Assembly: GCA_963738345.1 (NCBI GenBank)
Contig: CAVTWI010000002.1
Location: forward strand, 682,001-746,000
Reading direction: 5' to 3'
Length of the DNA stretch: 64,000 nt
DNA from: Bog-159 sp963738345
Lineage (GTDB): Bacteria > Acidobacteriota > Terriglobia > Bryobacterales > Bryobacteraceae
In this document: positions 44,670-55,390 of the stretch, in pieces
Layout: each line of letters opens with the position of its first letter
How positions within the stretch are numbered: position 1 is the first letter of the stretch
Notes under the pieces: model-generated
What the model was told of the DNA's origin: nothing
The model's input: the letters and a program-made list of their open reading frames with translations, nothing else
The model's database searches: none
Program-made: the position numbers and the translations under genes

Positions 44670-46115
44670 CTTGCCGGCGAAATCGAGCACCCACGAAGGG
44701 AAGATACCCAGAAACAAGGTGCCCAGCGCGGGGATAATCAGCGCCGCACGCAGGCCAAGCGTGAGCGGTTCCACTTCCAGGGCCGCCTCGCTAGGCTCGC
44801 GCATATACATCACCACCAGCAGGCGCAGGTAGTAATAGGCGGCCACCGCGCTGTTCAACAAACCGAGCACCGTCAGCCACACCATATGCGAACTTAAAGC
44901 CGCTTTGAAGATATAGAATTTGCCGAAGAATCCGCCGGTCAGCGGCACCCCGATCAACGACAGCAGAAAGATGGAAAGCAGCGCGGCCGTCCCTGGCTGG
45001 GTCACTCCCAAGCCGGAGAAATCGTCCACGTTCAGGAAGCGCTCGCCTTTGCCCGAAAGGTGCGCCACCACGGCGAACGCGCCGATGTTCATCAGCGCAT
45101 ATGCCGCCAGATAGAACATCGCCGAAGCCGTGCCCACGTTGGAGCGCGCCGCCAGAGCCACCAGAACATAACCGGCGTGCGCGATCGAGCTATAGCCCAA
45201 CAGCCGCTTGACGTTCGATTGCGTCAACGCTGCGAAGTTGCCGATGGTCATCGACAGCAGCGCCGAGGCCCACACCAGCGGATACCATTCGCGCCCGAGA
45301 GGCTCGAAGGCGGTCATGAAGATGCGCAGGAAGATAGCAAACGCCGCGGCTTTGGGCCCGGTCGACAGGAATGCCGAGATGGGGCTGGGAGCGCCCTGGT
45401 AAACGTCCGGCGCCCAGATCTGAAACGGCGCGCCCGAAACCTTGAATCCCAATCCAACGAACATCAAGGCCATTGCGACACCGATAAATACCGGGGCAGG
45501 GACGGCCGGTCCGCCGCTCACCGCTGTCCGGATGGCAGTCAGGTAAGTCGATCCCGTCATGCCATAAACCACCGCCACTCCATAAAGGAAAAACGCGGTG
45601 GCGAACGAGCCCAGCAGGAAATATTTCAGGGCTGCTTCATTGGCGCGCTTATCGTCGCGCAGATAGCCCGCCAGCACGTACGTCGCGATAGACGAAATCT
45701 CCAGGCCGATGAAGATCATGATCAGTTCATTGGCCGAGACCATCACGCACTGTCCGGCGACCGAGAACAGCAGCAGCGCATGATATTCACCCGTCTCCGC
45801 GCCTTCGCGCTGCAGAAACCGGTACGACGCCAGCACCGTCAGAATGCCCACGCCGATTACCAGTATGCGGAAGAATGTCGCGAAACCATCCACCACCAGC
45901 ATGCCGGAGAAGGCTGGGCCGGGCGAACCGTTGGCGTACACCGCGCCGGCTATGGCGCCGATCATGGCCAGGATGGAAATGTGTCCGTAGATGCCGCGCG
46001 TCTGCTTGCGCAGGATCACATCAAGCGCCATCAGCAGCGTGCCTGCCGCAATCAAAATAATTTCGGGAAGGAAGCGTAGGTAGTCGATGCTGGGGGGCAC
46101 GAAATTAACGGGCAT
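44649..46115 (-). CDS. nuoN: NADH-quinone oxidoreductase subunit N
   Basis: 488 residues, intact. Antiporter-like membrane subunit of respiratory complex I, 14 predicted helices; the proton-channel region contains LLGYSSIAHAGYVLVALAA and FLLSLIGVPLTGGFFGKFYIF. The gene overlaps nuoM by 11 bp and ends inside the convergent SBBP gene. Of the twelve nuo genes only N, E and A have an unbroken frame. Last gene of the operon. Confidence 0.95.
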   Translation of the reverse strand: MPVNFVPPSIDYLRFLPEIILIAAGTLLMALDVILRKQTRGIYGHISILAMIGAIAGAVYANGSPGPAFSGMLVVDGFATFFRILVIGVGILTVLASYRFLQREGAETGEYHALLLFSVAGQCVMVSANELIMIFIGLEISSIATYVLAGYLRDDKRANEAALKYFLLGSFATAFFLYGVAVVYGMTGSTYLTAIRTAVSGGPAVPAPVFIGVAMALMFVGLGFKVSGAPFQIWAPDVYQGAPSPISAFLSTGPKAAAFAIFLRIFMTAFEPLGREWYPLVWASALLSMTIGNFAALTQSNVKRLLGYSSIAHAGYVLVALAARSNVGTASAMFYLAAYALMNIGAFAVVAHLSGKGERFLNVDDFSGLGVTQPGTAALLSIFLLSLIGVPLTGGFFGKFYIFKAALSSHMVWLTVLGLLNSAVAAYYYLRLLVVMYMREPSEAALEVEPLTLGLRAALIIPALGTLFLGIFPSWVLDFAGKSSALVR

Positions 46116-47652
46116 GCGCTACCTCCGTCGGGACGGCGGGAGCCGGGGGAGCCTGCACCCGGATCGATACATTTACCTGGGTCTGTTCCAGAATGCGGGC
46201 CGTCGTTTTGCGCACGGCGGGAAGGAAGGATTGCGAATACATGCCCATCCAAACCATCATGGCGATTAGCGGCACGATAGCGGCCCACTCGCGCGGTTTC
46301 AAGTCCGAAATATGATGCCGCACTTCATCCGGAGTCTCGCCATAGAACACGCGCTGGTAAAGCCACAGCATGTAACAAGCGGAAAGAATCACGCCGATGG
46401 ACGCAAATACCGTCCAGCGAAAGTTGGCCTGCGCCGAACCCTGCAGCACCAGGAACTCGCCTACGAAATTATTCAGCGTCGGCAGACCGATGCTGGCCAG
46501 CATGGTGATCATGAATGCAGTGGAAAGCCACGGCGCGAGTAGTGGCCACCCCGCCGTAATCGGCGATCTCCAGCGAATGCCGGCGCTCGTAAAGGAAGCC
46601 CACCAGCACGAACAACGCGCCAGTCGAGATGCCGTGATTCAGCATCTGGTAAACCGCGCCATCCATGCCCACCTGGGTGAACGAGAAAATCCCCAGCACG
46701 ACGAAGCCGAGGTGGCTCACGGAAGAATACGCCACCAGCTTTTTCATGTTGGGCTGCACCATCGCCACCAGCGCGCCGTAGATGATGCCGATGATCGCCA
46801 GCACCACGATCCACGGCGCGCAGGCGCGCGCGGCGGCCGGAAACATCGGCAGGCAGAAGCGCAGCCAATCCGTACGTTCCCATCTTCAGCATGACGGAGG
46901 CCAGCATGACCGAACCGGCGGTGGGTGCTTCCACGTGCGCGTCGGGCAGCCAGGTGTGCAGCGGGAAGAGCGGTACTTTCATCGCGAAAGCCAGGAAGAA
47001 CGCCAGGAACAGCAGCATCTGCTGCTGCGTGCTGAACGCCAGTTTGCCGCTGGCCAGCTGCGCCAGGATATCGGGATAGTTGAAGGTTCCCGCGTGGTTG
47101 TACATGTAGATGATGGCGGTCAGCATCAGCACCGACGCGGCGAACGTGTACAGGAAGAACTTCACCGCGGCGTAGATGCGGCGGCTCGTGGCCCCAGATG
47201 CCGATCAGGAAGTACATGGGCACCAGCGAGACTTCCCAGAACACGTAGAACAGGAACAGATCCTGCGCGCAGAACACGCCGGCCAGGCCGAATTCCAGCA
47301 GCAGCAGGAACGCGAAAAACTCTTTGCTGCGGTTCTGGATGGACTTCCAGGAAATCAGGATGCAGATCGGCGTCAGGAAAGTGGCCAGAATCACCAGCCA
47401 CAGACTAGCCCGTCGAGCGCAACGTGGTAGTGGATGTTCGGCGAGACTCACCCAGCACGATGTCGGTGACGAACTGATAGCCGGGCCGGATGGTTTCGTA
47501 TTGAACGGCCAGCCCCAGCGACGCTACAAATGCCACCAGCGAAAACACCAGCGCCGATCGCCCGAATGGCGCTTTCGGCCGCGCGCGGCACCAGCAGCAG
47601 CACGATAAAACCGATCAGGGGAATGGCAGATGACGATGTTCAGGAGGTTCAT
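46105..47652 (-). CDS. nuoM: NADH-quinone oxidoreductase subunit M (at least seven frameshifts)
   Basis: About 515 aa joined from several frames. Start ATG 47652, with GGGAGG upstream, overlapping the nuoL stop (ATGA). Recognisable blocks in order: MNLLNIVI; LVFSLVAFVASLGLAVQYET; SLWLVILATFLTPICILISW; AQDLFLFYVFWEVSLVPMYFLIGIWG; KVPLFPLHTWLPDAHVEAPT (the key Lys/His channel region); KKLVAYSSVSHLGFVVLG; and LASIGLPTLNNFVGEFLVLQG. Frame breaks lie near 47632, 47583, 47448, 47407, 47191, 46866 and 46546, several at GG/CC runs. No block is missing. Confidence 0.88.
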
Positions 47653-49501
47653 CGCAGGCCTCCCATCACGCCCATTAGCAAACAGCAGGAAGACGCTACC
47701 CAGCACAACCCAAGCCGCGTAACTGCGAATGTTGCCGGATTGCAGTCGCTTCAGCATGCTGCCGATACCTTGCGCCGATTTGCCCGCGCCGTTGACCATG
47801 CCGTCGATCAACCCCGCATCCACGCCCTTCCACAGCACCGTCGCGGGATCCGCCGATCACCGGATTCACTACCACCGCATCGTAAATTTCGTCCACGAAG
47901 TACTTGTTGTAAACCAGTTTGTAGAGCCCGCCTATGGACGCGATGCGATTTGGTCGGGCAAGCCGGGCTTAACGATGTAGAACAGGATCGCGAGCGCGAT
48001 ACCGCCCAAAGCCGAAGGCCACGGATACGATCACCGGGCCGATGTCGCCGCCCTCTTCCGCCAGCGGAAACAGCGGCTCCAGGAACTTGGGGATGTTGAA
48101 GAAATAGCCGCCGCCGAGCGACAGCACCGCCAGCACCACCAGCGGACCGATCATCACGAAGGGCGATTCGTGCGGATGCGCCTTGCCGCGATACTTCCCG
48201 AAGAACGCCAGGAACAACGCGCGGAAAACATAGAACGCCGTCATGCCCGCAGTGATCACGCCGACCCAGTACATCCACGGCGCGTGATGGTCGGCCGCCG
48301 CCAGAATCAGCGTCTTTGCTGTAGAACCCGGCAAACGGAGGCACGCCGGCGATGGCCACGCCGGCGCACATCATGGTCCAGAAGGTCCACGGAATCTTCT
48401 TGCGCAAGCCGCCCATATTGCGCACGTCCTGCTCGCCGCTCAGCGCATGAATCACGCTGCCCGCGCCCAGGAACAGCAGCGCTTTGAAGAACGCGTGCGT
48501 CATCACGTGGTAGATGCCCGCGGAGAATGCGCCCACGCCAACGCCCAGGAACATGTAGCCAAGCTGCGAAACCGTGGAGTAGGCGAAAACCTTCTTGATA
48601 TCGTTCTGCGCCAGGCCGATGGTCGCGGCGAAGAACGCCGTGGCAGTGCCGATGACGGCCACGGCTATCCATGGCCGCCGGGCGCATGCAGAATAGATCG
48701 CGGAAGAGCGCGCCATCATGTAGACGCCCGCCGTCACCATGGTCGCCGCGTGGATCAAGCGCCGAGACCGGCGTCGGGCCGGCCATGGCGTCCGGCAGCC
48801 AGACATACAGCGGAATCTGCGCCGACTTACCGCAAGCGCCCACCAGCAGCAGGAACGCGATGGCCGTCAGGGTAGCTTCCGACTGTCCGGCCACGCTGGT
48901 CGAACACCGTGCCGAAATCCAGCGATCCGAAATGCACCACGATCAGAAACATCGCCAGCGAAAATCCGAAATCGCCGATGCGATTCACGATGAACGCCTT
49001 GTTCCCCGCGTCGGTGGCGAACTTCTTATCGAAGTAGAAACCGATCAGCAGGTAGCTGCACAAGCCCACGCCTTCCCAGCCGACGAACAGCACCAGGTAG
49101 TTCGCGGCCAGCACCAGCATCAGCATGAAGAACATGAACAGGTTCAGGTAGGCGAAGAAGCGGTAATAGCCGCCTTCGTGCGCCATGTAGCCGATGGCGT
49201 AGATGTGGATCAGCGAGCCGACGCCGGTGACGATCAGCAGCATCACGGCGGTCAGGCGGTCGACGGCGAAATCGACAGCCGACGTTCAGCGTGCCGCTTT
49301 GGATCCAGGTGAAGTAGTGCTCGAGTGTGCGCGACTTTCAGATCGCCCAGGCCGAGCAGAGTCTTCAGCACCCAGGCGAAGGAGAGCAGCACCGAGCCGA
49401 TGGCGATGGTGTTGACCAGCGGCTTTGGAAAGCGCCGCCCGAAGATCCCGTTGATCAGGAACCCGAGAAGCGGAAAGACGGGAATGAGCCAGAGATTGCA
49501 T
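47649..49501 (-). CDS. nuoL: NADH-quinone oxidoreductase subunit L (many frameshifts)
   Basis: About 617 aa when joined. Start ATG 49501 (HLWLIPVFPLLGFLINGIFG in a shifted frame), stop overlapping nuoM as ATGA (end GVMGGLR). Blocks in order: HIYAIGYMAHEGGYYRFFAYLNLF; YLVLFVGWEGVGLCSYLLIGF; FIVNRIGDFGFSLAMFLI; QIPLYVWLPDAMAGPTPVSAL; IHAATMVTAGVYMMARSSAIY; KKVFAYSTVSQLGYMFLGVG; GVPPFAGFYSKD; and the lateral-helix end SAQGIGSMLKRLQSGNIRS. Breaks occur roughly every 100-400 bp. Distal proton-pumping subunit with the long lateral helix. Confidence 0.86.
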
Positions 49502-49507
49502 CGTGTA

Positions 49508-49816
49508 GTTTTTCATCGAACTGATGTCGTCGATATTCAGCGTCGAGCGATTCTTGAACACCGTCAGAATAATGGCCAGGCCGACGGCCGCTTCGGCCGC
49601 CGCCACCACCATCACGAAGAAGCTGAAGATGTGTCCGTTCACCTGCTTCAACTGGTAAGAGAAAGTGATGAAGCTCAGGTTCACGGCGTTGAGCATCAGC
49701 TCGATGGACATGAACACGGTGATCACGTTGCGGCGCAGCAGGAATCCGGCGACGCCAAGGGCAAACAGGATCGCGCTCAGAATCAGGTACCAGGAAAGCG
49801 GCACGCCGGCGGACAT
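49508..49816 (-). CDS. nuoK: NADH-quinone oxidoreductase subunit K (stop obscured)
   Basis: About 103 residues with three helices: LSWYLILSAILFALGVAGFL, NVITVFMSIELMLNAVNLSFI (conserved Glu in helix 2) and FFVMVVAAAEAAVGLAIILTVF, ending STLNIDDISSMKN. The family normally stops here, but this frame runs on to 49286 through the start of nuoL, so a base error has probably removed the stop. Adjacent to nuoJ (1 bp gap). Confidence 0.88.
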
Positions 49817-49817
49817 G

Positions 49818-50325
49818 TTAGTCCATCTCCTTCTGCGCCAGCACCATCGCGCCCAGAATGGCGATCAGGATCAGTACCGAAATCACTTCAAAGGGCAGCA
49901 GATAATGGGTGAACAGCGCCTGCCCGACGTCGCAGCGCCGTGCCGTGCGTGGAAGCTCGCCGAAGTGCGACTTCGGCCGCCGCCGGAAACATGTGGCTGG
50001 ATGAAATAGGCCATCAGGCCGAGGAAAGCGACCAGCAGCGGGATGCCCAGCACTTGCGCCAGCACGCGATCGCCCACTGCGGACTTCCGGCCCGGCGTTC
50101 AGCAGCATGATGACGAAGACGAACAGCACCATGATGGCGCCCGCGTAGACGATCACCTGCGCCGCCGCGATGAACTCTGCGCCCAGCAGCAGATACAGCA
50201 CCGCCAGCGAGCCCATCACGCCGATCAGCGAGAGAGCGCTCGAAATCGGGATGCGTCTGCACCACCAGGTTGACGCCGCAGACCACCGCGATCGCCGCGA
50301 AGATGAGGAAGAGGATGACGTCCAT
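49818..50325 (-). CDS. nuoJ: NADH-quinone oxidoreductase subunit J (frameshifted)
   Basis: About 168 aa. Start ATG 50325: MDVILFLIFAAIAVVCGVNL. The central helix LSLIGVMGSLAVLYLLLGAEFIAAAQVIVYAGA contains the pi-bulge helix important for coupling. The C-terminus ISVLILIAILGAMVLAQKEMD ends at 49818. Frame breaks are near 50250, 50085 and between 49990 and 49945. It directly follows nuoH, where nuoI is expected in the canonical order. Confidence 0.86.
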
Positions 50326-50326
50326 G

Positions 50327-51524
50327 TTAGGAGAAGAGCGCCACCATCAGGCCGGTGACCAGCAGGTTGAGCATGGCCACCGGGAACATGAACGTCCAGG
50401 CGAAGCGCCATCAGCTGATCGTAGCGGAAGCGCGGCAGCGTGCCGCGCACCCAGATAAAGACGAACAGCAGGGCGCCGGTCTTGGCCGCGAACCAGAACA
50501 GCGGCAGCAGCGCACCTTGCAGAAACGGGCACCAGGAAAACGAGCCGCCAGCAGCGAAGAAGACCACGGCCGACCACCGGCAGCGTGAAACGGTCCATGC
50601 GGCGCGCCGGGTTCAGACCGTGATACAAGGCGATCGGCGCCGGCCAGCACAAAGACGACGACGGCACGAAGTTCGATCCAGCCGACGCCGGCAACAACGG
50701 CAGCCATCCGCCCAGGAACAGCATCGTCGCGATCGAGCAGACCGTGACCATGTTGGAGTATTCGGCCATGAAGAACGCCGCGAACTTCATGCTGCTGTAT
50801 TCGGTGTGGAAGCCGGCCACCAGTTCGTTTTCCGCTTCCGGCAGATCGAACGGGACGCGATTGGTTTCGGCGAACGCCGCGATCATGAAAATGATGAAGC
50901 TGAAGATCTGCGGCATGGGCATCTGGAAGATGCTCCAGCGCGGAATGAAGCCGAGATAGAAGCCGGCCTGCTGTTCCACGATCTGGCGCAAGCTCAGCGT
51001 ATTCGACCAGCAGCAGCGGCGCGGCGACCGCCATGCTCAGCGGCAGTTCGTAGCTGATCATCTGCGCCGAACTGCGCAAGCCGCCCAGCAGCGAGTATTT
51101 ATTGTTCGAGGCCCAGCCCGCCAGCGCGACGCCGTACACGCCCATCGACGAGATCGCCAGCACGAACAGGACGCCGATATTCAGATCCGTCAGTTGCATC
51201 CAGGTGTTGTCGCCGAACAGAGTGAATCTCGCCGCCGAACGGGATCACCGAGATCGAGATCAGCGCCATGGTCACCGCGAAAAACGGCGCCGCCAGGTAG
51301 AGAAACTTGTTGACGTACGGAGGGATCAAGTCTTCTTTGGTGATCAGCTTGATGACGTCCGCCAGCGGCTGCAGCAGGCCGTGCGGACCGACGCGCTAAG
51401 GTCCCACGCGCACTTGGATGTGCGCGATCACCTTGCGCTCCATCCATTGCAGATAAGCCAGCGTGGTCAGCAGAACAAACGCCACCACCGCAGCCTTGAT
51501 CAGGCTGAGGAGGAAGAAGTTCAT
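50327..51524 (-). CDS. nuoH: NADH-quinone oxidoreductase subunit H (in-frame TAG and frameshifts)
   Basis: About 398 aa. Start ATG 51524 abuts the nuoG stop (TAAATG). Blocks: FVLLTTLAYLQWMERKVIAHIQVRVGP; then TAG at codon 43 (51398-51396) followed in the same frame by RVGPHGLLQPLADVIKLITKED; APFFAVTMALISISVIPFG; ISSMGVYGVALAGWASNNKYSLLGGLR; and ETNRVPFDLPEAENELVAGFHTEYSSMKF, the quinone-site loop. It ends FPVAMLNLLVTGLMVALFS. Frame breaks lie near 51228, 51003, 50650, 50570 and 50410. Forms the quinone chamber with NuoB and NuoD. Confidence 0.87.
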
Positions 51525-53584
51525 TTATCGATTGCCGTGGCTCTCCACCACGGAGTTCAGTACTTTAGAATAGCGCCCCAGCGTGCCCGAAGTGAACAGA
51601 TTATCGTGTGCCGACCGGATCAATTCCGGGCGGCCGTCGAGCGCGCACGCGTCCGTTCAGAGCGGCGGTCTGGGCCGCGCCGCCCATCTCGAGCACCGGC
51701 AGCGGAACATCATATCCACGCACGTTCTTCCGGATCTCCTCGAAGACCTTGTCCGGAATCCAGGGCCCAGCTCCGGCTACGCCCATTTCGCTGGCCAGCA
51801 GGCCCATGATCTCCAGATCGGGCTTGGTGCCCATCGCTCCGACGGCCTGGCTTCAGCCGCTGCACTTCGCCGCAACATTGGTGACGGTGCCGTTCTTTTC
51901 GTAGGCCGACGCGGCCGGGAAAACGACGTCCGCGGCCTGCGCGGTCTCGGTCAGGAACAGATCCTGCACCACCACAAACCGGTTCGCCAGCCGCCGGCCG
52001 CGGCCTCGCTTCAGCGGATTCGCGCCCACCACCCACAGCACATCCAGATCGTTCGCCGCCAGCATTTCGGGCAGCGCCAGGCCGCTTCCGGCGTCGGGCA
52101 GCAAGCCCATATCGACCGCGCCGCGCGAATTCGAATAATCCACCAGGCAGACATATTTCACCGGGATGCCCAGCGAATCGCCGAAATCGACCAGGCGCCG
52201 CACGCCTTCGCCCTTGATGGCGTCGCCGAACACGATCACCAGTTCGGGCTCGGCCTTTCAGCTTGTCGCGCAGCGATTCGACCGCGTCCAGTTCGCCGCC
52301 CGGCGGCCACGCGCAGGCTGGCCGCCGCGTATTTATCTTCGCGCACCGGGCCGGCGGTCACCGTATAAACGTGCGCCTGATGATGCCGGTAGTTGGCGCG
52401 AATCTGGAACGACAGGAACGGATGCTGCTGCGCCAGGTCGGCGCCGATCACCAGCACGGCTTTCTTCGTTGTACAGGTCCGCCGTCGTGGCCAGCTTGCC
52501 GGTCTTGCCGCTCAAGCGCATCGAGCAGCGCCGGCACATCGCCGGTGCGATGGTGGTCGATGTTGTCCGTCCCCAGCACCTTGCGCGCGAACTTCTGCAG
52601 GTAGTAATTCTCTTCGTTGGTGGTGTGGTTCGAGCCGATGACGCCGAACTTGCCGCCCCGCGCGCGCACTTCGTTGAACTTGGCCGCCACGGTTTCGAGC
52701 GCTTCGGACCACGAAACTTCTTCCAGCTTGCCGTTCACCCGCACCAGCGGCGATTGCAGGCGCTCCGGATGATTGTAGAAATCGAACGCGTAGCGGCCCT
52801 TGATGCACAGGAACTCGCCGTTGATGCCCGGAGCGGTCGCGATTGTTGCCGCGGATGATCTCGTCGTTGCGCACGCCCAGCGTGGTCTTGCAGCCGTTCG
52901 AGCAATGCGTGCAGATGGTGCCGACGTGCTCCATTTCCCACGGCCGCGTCTGGTAGCGATAGATGCCGCTGGTGAGCGCGCCCACCGGGCAGATGTCGAT
53001 GCACATGCCGCACTCGTCGCATTCCAGATGATCGCCCTTGTTCGGCGCGATCTCGGAAACCACGCCGCGGTTGATCACGCCCAGCGCGCCCACGCCCATG
53101 CCTTCGTTGCAGATGCGCACGCAGCGATAGCACAGGATGCAGCGCGGATTATCGAAGAACACCACCGGCGACCATTGTTTCTCGTCCACGTGGACCTTCA
53201 GCTCGGTGAACCGGCTCTCGCCCGCGCCGTAGCGGAAGGTCATGTCCTGCAATTCGCACTCGCCGCCTTTATCGCACACCGGGCAATCGAGCGGATGGTT
53301 GGCCAGCAGGAATTCGAGCATGCCTTTGCGCGCCGCTACCACCGGCGGCGATTCGGTGCGCACCACCATGCCTTCGGCCACCGGCAGCGTGCAGCCGACA
53401 TCAGCTTGGGCGTCTTCTCCACTTCCACCAGGCACATGCGGCAGGCGGCCTGCAGCGTCAGCCCTTCGTAATAGCAGAACGCCGGCACCTCGATGCCGGA
53501 GCGCTTGGCGGCGTCGATCACCAGCGTTCCAGCGGGCGCCTGTATGGTCCTGCCGTCGATCGTTAGTTTCACTAAATCAGCCAT
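51525..53584 (-). CDS. nuoG: NADH-quinone oxidoreductase subunit G (about nine frameshifts)
   Basis: About 686 aa. Start ATG 53584 (MADLVKLTIDGRTIQAPAGT). Iron-sulfur ligands are visible: N1b (FCYYEGLTLQAACRMCLVEVE), N5 (HPLDCPVCDKGGECELQD), N4 (PRCILCYRCVRICNEG with CDECGMCIDICPVGA) and an N7-like set (CTHCSNGCKTTLG). The molybdopterin-fold region follows, including VNGKLEEVSWSEALETVA, VLVIGADLAQQHPFL, MLAANDLDVLWVVGANPLK and DLFLTETAQAADVVFPAASAYEKNGT. It ends FTSGTLGRYSKVLNSVVESHGNR. Breaks fall near 53400, 52843, 52513, 52465, 52308, 52258, 51880, 51850 and 51650. Confidence 0.88.
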
Positions 53585-53586
53585 CT

Positions 53587-54904
53587 TTATGCCGTCACCA
53601 ATACGGCCCGCTTGTTCATACGGGCAAGGCTTGCCGTTCAAATGATCTTCAAACTCGTGATAGAACTTTTCGACAATGGAGATGGTCGGCAGCGCCGCCG
53701 CATCGCCCAGCGGGCAGAAAGTCTTGCCCAGCATGTTCTTGGCTAAATCGCCGATCAGCGCGATATCGCTCCGCTGTCCCATGCCGTCGTGAAAGCGCTG
53801 CAGCAGCTTGCGAAGCCAGGTGGTGCCCTCGCGGCACGGGATGCACCAGCCGCAGCTTTCGTGCGCGTAAAACCGCATGATGCGCAGCGCCGCTTTCACC
53901 ATGCACGTATCTTCGTGCATCACCACCACGCCGCCCGATCCCAGCATGCTCTTGGCTTTGGCCATGGAATCGTAATCCATGGTCGAGCCCTTCGCACTTC
54001 CGCTGCCGTCAGCACCGGGCACGACGATCCGCCCGGAATCAACGCCTTCAGTTTCTTGCCGCCCCGCATCCCGCCGCCCACTTCCTCGATCATGGTCTTC
54101 ACCGGGAAGCCCAGCTTCAATTCGTAAACGCCGGGATTGTTCACGTGTCCCGTCAGACAGGTCAGCTTCGTGCCGCCCTCCTTCGGAGTTCCCAGCGCCG
54201 CAAAGGCCGCGCCGCCATCCCGAATAATCGCCGGAACCGCGCAAAACGTCTCTACATTGTTCAGAAGCGTAGGGCACTGCAACGCCCCCGACACCGCCGG
54301 AAACGGCGGCCGGATGCGCGGAATGCCGCGCTTGCCTTCGATCGATTCGAGCAGCGCCGACTCTTCGCCGCATTCATAAGCGCCCGCGCCGGTGTGCGTG
54401 TACAGCTCGAAATCGAAACCGGTGCCGCGGATGTTCTTGCCCAGGTAGCCGCGCGCGTAGGCTTCCGCGATGGCCCTATCCATGATCTCGATCAGGTAGC
54501 GATATTCGCCGCGAATGTAGATGTAGCCCGCGTGCGCATCCACCGCCAGACCCGCGATCAGCATGCCTTCGATCAACTGGTGCGGATCGTTCTCCATCAG
54601 CAGGCGGTCTTTGCAAGTGCCCGGCTCGCTCTCGTCCGCGTTGACCACGATGTACTTCGGCTTGGGCGACGTGCGCGGCACGAAGCTCCACTTCAGCCCG
54701 TTGGGAAAGCCCGCGCCGCCGCGTCCGCGCAGGTTCGAGATCTTCACTTCCTCGATGATCTGCTCGGGCTTCATGCCCGCGGCCTTCTCGAAGCCTGATA
54801 GCCGTCGGTCCAGCCAGGTACGTGTCGATGGAGGCGGAGTTCGCCATGCCGAAGCGGCGCGTCAGTACTTTGGTTTCGAGCGGATTCGGTTCGTTATACA
54901 GCAT
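53587..54904 (-). CDS. nuoF: NADH-quinone oxidoreductase subunit F (frameshifted)
   Basis: About 439 aa. NADH- and FMN-binding subunit. Start ATG 54904, 3 bp after the nuoE stop. NADH/FMN loop: ISNLRGRGGAGFPNGLKWSF; then VVNADESEPGTCKDR and GAYECGEESALLESIEGKRG. The N3 4Fe-4S ligands are HESCGWCIPCREGTTW with KTFCPLGDAA. Frame breaks lie near 54800 (after IDTYL) and 53995 (at LTAAEV), and a third just before the end: the observed frame reads straight into nuoG, whereas the shifted frame gives a stop at 53589-53587. Confidence 0.89.
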
Positions 54905-54907
54905 CGG

Positions 54908-55390
54908 TTACTGAATCTTCCTCAGGCTGTCGAGCAGCCGGTCGAGTTTCTCGGGCGTCACTTGATGGTGGAAATCGTAGTTCACTTGCACGGCCGGCGC
55001 CCACGAGCAGGCTCCGATGCACTCCACTTCTTCGAGCGAAAACTGCCCGTCGGCGGTCACTTCCTTGTGGCCGACGCCCACTTTCTCGCAGGCATGCTCC
55101 CACAATTCCATGCCCCCGCGCAGCAGGCAACTGATGTTGGTGCAGATCTGCACGTGATACTTGCCCAGCGGCTTGCTGTGCAGCATGGAGTAGTAGCCGA
55201 CCACTTCATCCACCTGCAGCGGCGTCACACCCGTGCGCCGCGCCACTTCTTCGATCAGTTCGGGAGTGACCGAGCCGATCTCGTCCTGCGCGTACATCAG
55301 CATCGGAATCACGGCCGAGCGCTGCCGCCCCGGCGGATAGCTGTTCAGCAGCTTCGCGAATCTGGTTTCCAACTCAGGCGAAAAAGTCAT
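54908..55390 (-). CDS. nuoE: NADH-quinone oxidoreductase subunit E
   Basis: 160 residues from ATG 55390, intact, in an ATGA overlap with nuoD. Thioredoxin-like fold carrying the 2Fe-2S cluster N1a; the four ligands are Cys83, Cys88 (QICTNISCLLRGG), Cys124 and Cys128 (VECIGACSWAP). The N-terminal helix bundle (SAVIPMLMYAQDEIGSVTPELIEEVARRTG) is typical. It forms the NADH module with NuoF and NuoG. Confidence 0.95.
   Translation of the reverse strand: MTFSPELETRFAKLLNSYPPGRQRSAVIPMLMYAQDEIGSVTPELIEEVARRTGVTPLQVDEVVGYYSMLHSKPLGKYHVQICTNISCLLRGGMELWEHACEKVGVGHKEVTADGQFSLEEVECIGACSWAPAVQVNYDFHHQVTPEKLDRLLDSLRKIQ

Noticed and set aside
45060..46079. 339-codon open frame antisense to nuoN
   Set aside because: Shadow of the intact nuoN gene; Arg/Gln/His-rich translation with no recognisable domain.
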